A stretch of 51,961 nucleotides of DNA. Origin: Protostelium mycophagum (lineage: Eukaryota; Evosea; Variosea; Protosteliida; Protosteliaceae). Each line of letters begins with the position of its first letter. Positions within the stretch are counted from its first letter, which is position 1. A model generated the notes under the pieces. It saw only the letters and a list, made by a program, of their open reading frames with translations. It ran no database searches and was not told where the DNA came from. Location: positions 1 to 51,961 of the forward strand of contig MZNV01002831.1 of the NCBI GenBank assembly GCA_002081555.1. Reading direction: 5' to 3'. Shown piece by piece: positions 44,412 to 51,961 of the stretch. Position numbers and translations under genes: made by a program.

Positions 44412-46017
44412 ATGACGAATTTACAAGATGTACCTATAGACGTCATCAATGAAATAGTCACTTTTGTATCTCCAAACGAACTCTTGCCTCTTAGTTTCGT
44501 CAATACCTGGCTTTCCGAGGTGGTCTTCCTTCATCAGAACCAATGTAGTGTCTCAGCTTACAGTTTGGTATTTCCTACTGATTCAAATGGGGTCACTTCT
44601 TGGTGGATCAAGAATCTCAGACCTCCTTGCTCAGAGGAACTGTGGCACATTGCACAGAATAATCACTTCTCACTCCTCAAAGAATTACAAGACGTCAAAA
44701 TAGACTGGTTCAAATGTTCTCTAGCAGCAGCGCAGAATGGAAATACAGAAATGTTGCTGTGGGCACTTGAATATCATCCTCTTCAGTGCGGCAGAGTGGC
44801 TTACAACCTCCCAACAGATAACGACTTCCCAAGAATCTACGCCAAAGCGGCTCGCCATGGTCATTTAGAGGTCATACAATGGTTGAAGAGTGTAGAGGGA
44901 ATGTGGCCAGAATCAGCACATTTTCGCTGGGGACATCAAGCCTGCCATAGAGCTGCCAGAGGGGGACATTTACACGTGTTACGGTATCTCTTAGACAATG
45001 ACTGTCCCATTTCAGTCTTTAGTTTCGAGGCAGCAGCAAAAGGAGGACACTTTCATGTATTGGAGTATCTGCATAAACACCAACATGGCATCACGTGGGA
45101 TGAACACACTACGGCAGTTGCAGCAGAGAAGGGGAGGATAGATGTATTACAGTGGTTGATTGAGAGGGGCTGTCCGATGACAATCACCACAGCTAGGTGA
45201 GATTATTTCCGAATTATTTGTTCGTATTTTTTGGCAGGATAATGAAGACGAAAATGAATTGTGTTTCTGATCAATCAATCATGATTTTTTAAATTTTTCA
45301 ATGTACATTCATTTGATCATGATTGATTTCATTAGCAAGTCTCGGAATTTTAACACACTTCTATGGTTGATAAACAGAGGATGTCTTTTCGATTCACAGA
45401 CAGCATCCTCCTTGATTTTGAGAAGAGAAGAGGACATCATTCAACACATCATCACCTTGAGGAACATGGGCTTGACATATCATGAAAGTATACCAGCGGC
45501 ATCAGCACGCATCGGGAACCTACCATTACTGAGACACGTGATGGAAGATGGATGTCCTTGGGATAAATCTACCCCCAAGATGGCGATCATACATGGACAC
45601 GTGGACATTCTCAGATACTGCGAAGAACATGGTTGTGCTCTCCCATCTGACATCATCTCTTTGGGCATCCAGTATGGGCATATGAACATCATAGAGTACG
45701 CATTATCCTCAGGACACAAGATGGGAAGACTTTTCTGTAATATGGCAGCGTCACATGGAAGGACAGACATACTCGCCATGTTGATCGAGAGGGGCGCGAA
45801 ATACGAACCAATAGAATGCTTCAGGGCGGCACACAGAGGAGACAATGAAGTACCCAAGATGTACCACAGGTGTGTGGAGATGAAGGCCACTGGACAAGAG
45901 GAGATGATGCTATTTATATTGAGAATGAAGTGGGGGGACAAAGAGGGCATGGAGGAGGAGTTTCGTTGCATGGACTGGACGAAGAGAATCGCATTTTTTA
46001 AGAGTGGTCATAAATGA
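44412..46017 (+). CDS. F-box-like ankyrin-repeat protein
   Basis: Two exons (44412 to about 45197, then about 45337-46017) joined GCTAG|GTGAG...TTAG|CAAG give about 490 residues. The N-terminus is F-box-like (VPIDVINEIVTFVSPNELLP, LSFVNTWLSEV). About ten ankyrin-type repeats follow, with wording such as AARGGHLHVLRYLLDNDCPI, AAAKGGHFHVLEYLHKHQ, AEKGRIDVLQWLIERGCPM and AIIHGHVDILRYCEEHGC. F-box proteins link substrates to SCF ubiquitin ligases; ankyrin repeats would bind the substrate. This repeat style is common in amoebae and in giant DNA viruses of amoebae. The gene has only one intron. It diverges from the U-box gene across 193 bases. Confidence 0.88.
45274..45328. repeat. Inverted repeat in the ankyrin gene intron
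   Basis: AATCAATCATGAT and ATCATGATTGATT form 13-base complementary arms around a ~28-base AT-rich loop. They lie inside the only intron, close to the acceptor, so the pre-mRNA could fold there. Confidence 0.7.
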
Positions 46018-46249
46018 ACACCATGGATTGTCACGATATCTATATGTAGACGAGATAGACCCTCTAGAATTGCAGCCTTTAGGTTTTCGTTTGGAGTGTC
46101 TTCTGAAGCTTCAGAAGTCTGAAGCCGTAAAAATTGGAAGATCCCCTCGCAAAAAGATGACGTCAAATATTCCGAATCTACGCCATCTGAAACCAATCAA
46201 CAACACAACGTAAGCAGATACAGAAGTCAAAACAAAACTAATCGTGCAG

Positions 46250-48479
46250 ATGGCGGACAATCAACTGAAAGAAGAGAATGAGAGATTGAAGAAGGAGCTC
46301 GAGAAATACAAGAAGCAGAGCGAACAGAAGAGCTCGAGCAAGAAGAGCCATCATGAACAGACACAAGAGGACAAGGATGCCCATCTCTCCGTCATTGTTG
46401 TCGGTGCTTCTGGAGATCTCGCCAAGAAGAAGACCTTCCCCTCTTTGTTCAATCTATTCGGTCTCGGCCTCTTGCCAAAGAACCTCACGATCGTCGGTTT
46501 TGCCCGTTCTAAATTGGAAGAAGGAGAATTCAGAAAGCAGATCTCCAAGAAGTATGACACTCAAGATGGCATCACAAACTCGATATTGACGTAATGTAGT
46601 TTCAAGGAGTTTAAGGACAAGCAAGAGGAATTCCTTTCCAAATGTTTCTATCATGCAGGACAATATGACTCCGAGAAGAGCTTCGGCGAGGTGCGAATCA
46701 AAGAGGAGCTTAAAACATTAACATTCACAGGTCTCTAAAATTTTAGAAGAGAAGGAACAGGGAAAGAAGGCCAACCGTATCTTGTACCTCGCTATCCCTC
46801 CTTCCATTTTTGCAGAGGTATCCACTGCTGCCAGAAGCTCTGCTGTATCTAAGGTATATAGAATGTATCTCCTGTCACTGATCATGATTAATCTCCGCGC
46901 AGAACGGATGGAACAGAATCATCGTAGAGAAGCCTTTTGGAAAGGACACAGAATCCTCTGCTCAATTGGCTAGAGATCTCGCCTCTGGCTTTAGCGAGGT
47001 ACGTGATCATACCTGCGTCACACGATCGTCATATTGATCATGACTTCAGGAGGAGACATACCGTATTGATCATTATTTGGGCAAGGAGATGGTGCAGAAC
47101 CTCATGGTCGTGAGATTCGCCAACTCCCTCTGGGAGCCAGTCTGGAACAGACACTACATCGCCAACGTGATCATCACATTCAAGGAGGACATTGGTACCG
47201 AAGGAAGAGGAGGTTATTTCGATGAGTACGGAATCATGAGAGACGTCATGCAGAACCATCTCACCCAAGTCTTGGCTTTAGTCGCCATGGAGTCGCCAAA
47301 CTCCCTCTCTGCAGAAGGTATCATCATTAATCACCCATCATCATCGTCTTATAATGTAAAATATAATTCCAGCACCAACTCATGATCATATCTTGGTGCG
47401 CCTGCAATAAAACACACTCTATATTGTTGTGCAGCAGCCAAATTGCCAACACAGACAACTGCGGCAGAGCCGCACACAATAAAACACCACTTCTATAATA
47501 ACACAAACAGACGTAAGAGATGAGAAGGTCAAACTCCTCAAGGCCTGCAAGCCCATCGCCTTTGACGATCTCGTCATCGGACAATACAAGGGCTACATCG
47601 AAGAAGATGAAAAGGTCGCCAGAGACTCCATCACTCCCACCTTTGCTACAGCCGTGGTTCACATCCCCACACCACGATGGGAGGGTGTCCCATTTATTCT
47701 GAAATGTGGAAAGGGTCTGAATGAGAGGAAGGCGGAGATCAGAGTGCAGTTTAAGAATGCACCTGGCATCTACAACCATGCTGAGCGTAATGAGCTCGTA
47801 TTCCGCATCCAGCCAAATGAGGTGAGATCATCATGCTAATTGGTGAATCACAATGCAATCAACATTTTGGCCATGATGTGTTCATTCCATTCACGCATCC
47901 CATCCTCTTTGAGGCTAACCAACCCCAGGCCGTCTACTACAAGGTCAACACAAAGAAGCCCGGACTTTCCGAGGACATCGGAATGAGCGAGTTGGACCTC
48001 ACTTACAAGGAGAGATTCGAGGTCAGACTCCCGGACGCCTACGAGAGGCTCATCTACGACGTCTACCGCGGCGACCACAACTTATTTGTCAGAGAGGATG
48101 AGCTCGATGCTGCATGGAAGATCTTCACCCCAGCTCTGCATCATCTGATCGAGAAGAAGGTGAGGATCGTTTTGTTCACATATTTCATACCGTGTCTTTC
48201 CACGGTTATTACCGTACTTCTTTCAACAATTTGTGGTCACCCAATGCAATATTTGTGTGGAAATAAGAAAAATATAAATAATAAAATAATGAAATAAATA
48301 ATAAAATAATACTTTCTGGATGCAAGTGTAACAAACATATAAATACTAATAAAAACTAGGTGAAGCCCATAGAGTACAAGTTTGGCTCCAGAGGACCCGA
48401 AGAGTCCGACAAGCTCATGCACAAGTACGGATTCCAGAGAACAGACACCTACCGCTGGGAACCCAAGGCCAAAATATAA
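46250..48479 (+). CDS. G6PD: Glucose-6-phosphate 1-dehydrogenase
   Basis: Start ATG 46250 gives a charged helical N-terminal extension ([17 protein letters not shown]), then the NADP-binding [19 protein letters not shown] 48-base intron within the codon after ISK joins to [20 protein letters not shown]. The active-site block [20 protein letters not shown] holds the substrate lysine and catalytic histidine. [27 protein letters not shown] and the structural-NADP region [14 protein letters not shown] follow, ending YRWEPKAKI at TAA 48479. The enzyme opens the oxidative pentose-phosphate pathway and makes cytosolic NADPH. Codons are GC-rich with CTC and AAG preferred. The stop is 14 bases from that of the convergent NADPH-using monooxygenase. 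Confidence 0.98.
47460..47474. repeat. Palindrome TGCGGC-AGA-GCCGCA in a G6PD intron
   Basis: This is the same 15-base palindrome as at 26230-26244. It sits in the ~190-base intron between the [10 protein letters not shown] exon and the [10 protein letters not shown] exon. Confidence 0.85.
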
Positions 48480-48493
48480 AGACATCCATACGA

Positions 48494-50666
48494 TCAATTG
48501 TATTGGTCAATCTTTGTGTTCTCCACCGACTCATGGTGTCGCTTGGCTTTTAGAATGTCCTCTTTGTAGTGGCTCCTCTGCTTGCCGGACCAACTTTTGG
48601 TGATGGCGTTGTCTGTCTGTTGTTGAATGAATTTGTAATAGTCTTTTTGCTTCTCCGCGCTTAATGCGTGGATGGACATGATCCTGCTGGTGCTCTTCTC
48701 CCTCTGTGTGCCTTCGGTATTCTTTCTGAATTCTTCTACTCTGCTCAACATCTCTTCGGGGGATGGTAGTATAGACAAGCCGGAGAAGACTCTTGAGATC
48801 CATATGGCTTGCCATTCGAACAATGGAAATGGATTGATCTGCGACATGTCAATCATTTGATCATAAAATGTGATGATGATGTCTGTACTTGGTAGGGAAG
48901 TCCCAATACACAAAGAGATGGATATTCTAAAACGAGTCAGTGCATTGCATGTTGAAGATGGGACATACTGATGTGAATGGTGTGTCCAAACACCGGGAAT
49001 ACTTCTCTGGGTGAATGTGATATCTTGAGAAGACAACCAGGATTGATATCCTCTATACGCCTCCACGACTCCATGTCTCTGTCTTTCTTTTTGAGCTCTT
49101 CACCTCGGCCGATGATGTCTCTGGATGCATTATTGCCGGGATTAGGCAGATCGAGACTCTCTGTGTCTAAATACGGAAAATAATAGTCGTATCCTGTAGA
49201 GCACAAGATCACGTCAAACTGTCGGGGTCAATGTATGGACATGGAGGTTCTCATTACATCTTCCTTCTCTCCGGTGTAGAACTCAACTGTTTTTGTGCCG
49301 GGGATGATGTGTTTCACATCACCCACCACTTTGGTGTTTTTGTTTTTGGGTTCCGCCTACATACAGAGTCAGAGTTTCTTCAAGGTGAAAAGATGACCTT
49401 GTGCTTTGCTGATACGCTGTGGTAGACCATGTGTGAGGAGTGATTCGAGATCTCTTCGGTGATTTGTTGTCCAGATGCGCCGTAGCCAATAGACAAGACT
49501 CTCTTGTCTTTGAAATAATCTGCAAAATTCAGAAATGTGTCTAATGCGACGATGACATTGTTTAATGGCATGATATGACTGCAGCCTATCTCAGGTAGAA
49601 TATTCAAAGAATAGTTTTCAAATATTGTCTAAATCAACTTGTACATGGCAAAAATGTTGCGGAAAATATTTCAAGATGGACAAACCCGGCTTTCTATATA
49701 CATGGCTGTGAAGGATCTCTCCAGTGTATTCGTTCATGCCCTCAAACGAAGGTAAGTATTCGAGCCAATATCTCTGCGTCAAAAGTCAGTGATCAGACAT
49801 GCGATGTGGATTTGATTCTGAAATGATCAAGAGATGGACAATGTATTCAAATGAATATTTGTTATTTGATTGAAAGCATACCCCACTACAAGCGATCACG
49901 GCGTCAAACTCATGCACCACATCTTTCGAGTCATCTCTCTCCTCTCGATCTTGTGCCACGGAGTGATTAGTAGTGATGACCCATCTCATGTTGAAGATGG
50001 GATCTCTGCAATCATCTATGGGGATGGCCTTCACCTGGAAAAATTCAAAATTATTCGGTAGAAATAAAACTACCGTTTTAACTCTGGTATTAAATAAAAT
50101 TTTGTCCTTGACTTGAAAAGCTCTAGCATAGTCTTCAAGGAACAGTCGCACCTTCTAAAGTCAATTTTTATTCCTACTCTTTTCGTCCATTTAATTTTTT
50201 TCATAATGTCAAGTATTTGACAATCACGTCTCAAGAATTGATTACTTGAGCATGTGTTGGAAAGAGTGGAAAATGTTCATATTCTGCAGAACTATCTGGT
50301 GAGCTCTTGAACATGGGGAAATCAGAGAAGCACATTTGGAACTTGGTCAAATTGGTGGTGAGAGATTGATAAATGCTGCCATAATCTTTCTCATCTCCAA
50401 GTCCTGACTTTGTAGGCTCTTTATAAATCCTGTTTGATCAGCCTTACAAGAAGTGTATTTACGTTACCATTGTCCTCCCACTTCAGGTCCTGCCTCAAAA
50501 CAGGTCACGTCGAATCTGACATCAGAGTCTGCCAAATCAGTGTTGATTCGTATATACGATACTGTTTGCATTCACCTTTCGATTCAAAAGAAGACAGAAC
50601 TTTTGTGGTCACAATTCCTGCAGATCCAGCGCCGATGACAGCGATCCTCTTTCTGATGATGGCCAT
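48494..50666 (-). CDS. Flavin-containing monooxygenase-like protein
   Basis: Start ATG 50666 (MAIIRKRIAVIGAGSAGIVT) holds the FAD-binding GxGxxG. FEAGPEVGGQW follows after an intron. Next come TNLTKFQMCFSDFP-type and LEDYARAFQVKDKI segments, the HSHVYRKPG region that corresponds to the FMO FxGxxxH motif (here YTGEILHSHVY), and the NADPH site KRVLSIGYGASGQQITEEIS. The C-terminal exon (to TGA 48494) is basic and helical. The family oxidises N- or S-containing small molecules using FAD and NADPH. No membrane tail is seen. Exon joins in 49100-49900 are approximate. The substrate cannot be inferred. Confidence 0.88.
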
Positions 50667-50998
50667 TCTTGGTTTTTGGGATCTTGAGAGACATACATTG
50701 TCACGTGAAGGAACAACTCTCGGATTTTCGAAGCCAAGATCGCGTCATCGAAAGGCACGTGATTTTTGCGGCCAAGGCCAGAAGACAGGGAACCATAAGT
50801 TCTGACAATAGGACAGCCAAATCCACCCTGAATCATGTGTACATCCAACCAGATAGGACTTTCAGTCGTCGACTAGGTAGAATTACAACGACGTACACAG
50901 TTGTACAGATCCAACACCTAGATTTTATTACCGGGCTTCATCCCACAGAAGTTGGAGAAAATCTCAGCTCGCAACAAAAAATTGCAGAAAGGATCATC

Positions 50999-51297
50999 AT
51001 GAACATTCAAAAAGAGCTTGCAAAGGGCTCATCAACAGGTCCCAGGCTGCAGAAAACAAGAAATTTACATGTAATCATTGCATGTACATGTGCATAACTC
51101 AATCTGAAACTGTTTAGGTTCATGTGGATCGTGTTGGTTGGATTGCCTTTTTTGAGCATCATGTATCATTGAAAGAACAGATGAAGATGACGATTGGCCG
51201 AAATGACAAACCAATCATGAAACTTGATTTTGAAAAATTGGAGACTTTAGATGCTTGCTTCGACAATAATTTTATTTTATGCATTCTTTCAACTTGA
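50999..51297 (+). CDS. Weak hypothetical two-exon gene
   Basis: ATG 50999 (MNIQKELAKGSSTGPRLQKT) can be joined by LH|GTAATC...GTTTAG|GTTCATG (intron about 51070-51118) to a second exon reading VDRVGWIAFFEHHVSLKEQM and KLDFEKLETLDACFD, ending at TGA 51297. The frame is also open upstream of the ATG to about 50670, so the true start may lie in a further exon. No family is recognised, and codon use is ordinary. It diverges from the monooxygenase gene. Confidence 0.35.
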
Positions 51298-51706
51298 AAA
51301 AGGATGTTGTGTTAACTATGCCAACATTTTAGCCCAAATTTGCAGAAATATTCTGTTTGTAAATTTTTTTTTCACCCTTTCTAGTGTGCAGTAGATGTAT
51401 ATGAAAAACGTTACCTATAAATTCAACAGACCTTGTTTCATGATGAATTAAATGGGCTGGAAATTTACATAATTTTTAACCAAAAAAATGTTTTCCTGAT
51501 TTTTTAAGATTGGGCGAATTTGGAAAAAAATTCAAGTCCAAGGACCAAATATTTCGGCATCCACGTAATTCATTAAGACATTCTACAACTGCGATGTCAT
51601 AGCTACGGGGAATGCGACTTCGGCCCCTTTTGGCCCCTTACGACACGTTGCGGTGCGACTGTCGACGACCGTAATCTGTCAGAACGTGCTTTTTAGAAGA
51701 TGATGA
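51298..51706. other. Intergenic region near right edge
   Basis: AT-rich sequence with T and A runs up to about 51550, then a clear shift to GC-richer DNA. No gene is supported. Confidence 0.45.
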
Positions 51707-51961
51707 ATGACACACACAAAACCGTTTCTGACTCAAAATGCCACTTGTCCTAGCGAGGTATTCCTGGTTGTTGCGGATATAAACGCCAAAAATGCTGTGT
51801 CAAAGCGACCAGGGCAAACCGTGTTTGACATACTCGCGGAACAACTGATTCGCCCAAAACCAAGGCAGCTTCGGTTATTGCGGGCGAGTTTTCAGACGGG
51901 ATTTACGAGAGATCGCAGCCATTCCGCCCGAACCGACGATGAGCAAGCCGCTTCTGTTGGC
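51707..51961 (+). CDS. Partial open reading frame running off the right edge
   Basis: From ATG 51707 (MTHTKPFLTQNATCPSEVFL) the frame stays open for 85 codons to the window end. It includes VVADINAKNAVSKRPGQTVF and a basic stretch (IRPKPRQLRLLR). Base composition is GC-richer than the surrounding intergenic DNA. An 85-codon stop-free run is suggestive but not proof, and it may be an exon of a larger gene. No family is recognised. Confidence 0.35.
   Translation, partial: MTHTKPFLTQNATCPSEVFLVVADINAKNAVSKRPGQTVFDILAEQLIRPKPRQLRLLRASFQTGFTRDRSHSARTDDEQAASVG

Noticed and set aside
45274-45328. Terminator or mobile-element end at the inverted repeat
   Set aside because: It lies inside an intron of an intact gene, with no flanking duplication or transposase.
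1-51961. tRNA or rRNA genes
   Set aside because: I looked for B-box-like GTTCGAATC words in a cloverleaf context and for rRNA-like blocks and found none that hold up. A covariance-model scan would be needed to be sure.

Overview
This window is nuclear DNA from an intron-rich, gene-dense unicellular eukaryote. Introns are short (about 32 to 240 bases), AT-rich and GT-AG, and neighbouring genes are often only 14 to 60 bases apart at their 3' ends. The gene set is eukaryotic (RPS16, PMS2, ING, SAP18, ALG10, Pin1, DDX21-like helicase, UBIAD1-like prenyltransferase). Also present are a cilium/flagellum gene (DRC10), EGF-type surface proteins, F-box/ankyrin and SAM/U-box proteins, and a secreted hevein-type chitin-binding peptide. 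The mix suggests an amoebozoan that can make a flagellum and probably eats fungi, for example a Planoprotostelium/Protostelium-type variosean. That assignment is inference from gene content, not a database match.

Layout. 1-1045: no gene seen. 1046-4636: two surface-protein genes in head-to-head orientation, an EGF-repeat protein (-) and an EGF plus seven-helix membrane protein (+). 4921-8727: a many-exon coiled-coil/WD40 protein (+). 8776-9524: bZIP factor (-), divergent from an alpha/beta hydrolase (9882-11261, +). 11278-11940: Pin1 (-). 12066-13709: DRC10 (+). 13735-14666: ING/PHD protein (-). 14867-16575: Rpr2/Snm1-type RNase P/MRP subunit candidate (-). 16821-20203: PMS2 (-). 20685-21452: RPS16 (+). 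21933-24924: two unrecognised minus-strand genes. 25152-27931: DDX21-type helicase (+). 27964-29690: UBIAD1/MenA-like prenyltransferase (-). 29798-30643: SAP18 (+). 31080-32588: tandem pair of C2H2 genes (+). 32686-36446: M1 aminopeptidase (+). 36521-36847: hevein-domain peptide (+). 37316-37924: small heat-shock protein (+). 37977-40604: ALG10 (-). 40760-41452: unknown (+). 41469-44218: PLP-fold protein and C2H2/SAM/SAM/U-box protein (-). 44412-46017: F-box/ankyrin protein (+). 46250-48479: glucose-6-phosphate dehydrogenase (+). 48494-50666: flavin monooxygenase (-). 50999-51297: weak hypothetical gene. 51707-51961: ORF open at the right edge.

Genes are mostly independent housekeeping functions rather than one pathway. 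Local themes are chromatin and gene regulation (bZIP, ING, SAP18, C2H2 pair), RNA and ribosome biogenesis (DDX21-like, RPS16, Rpr2-type subunit), ubiquitin-linked adaptors (U-box and F-box genes back to back), NADPH supply and use (G6PD convergent with an NADPH-using monooxygenase), and the cell surface and feeding (EGF proteins, hevein peptide). Exon structures were worked out by eye from reading-frame continuity and family motifs. Interior junctions of PMS2, ALG10, the Rpr2-type gene and the coiled-coil gene at 21933-24141 are partly uncertain.
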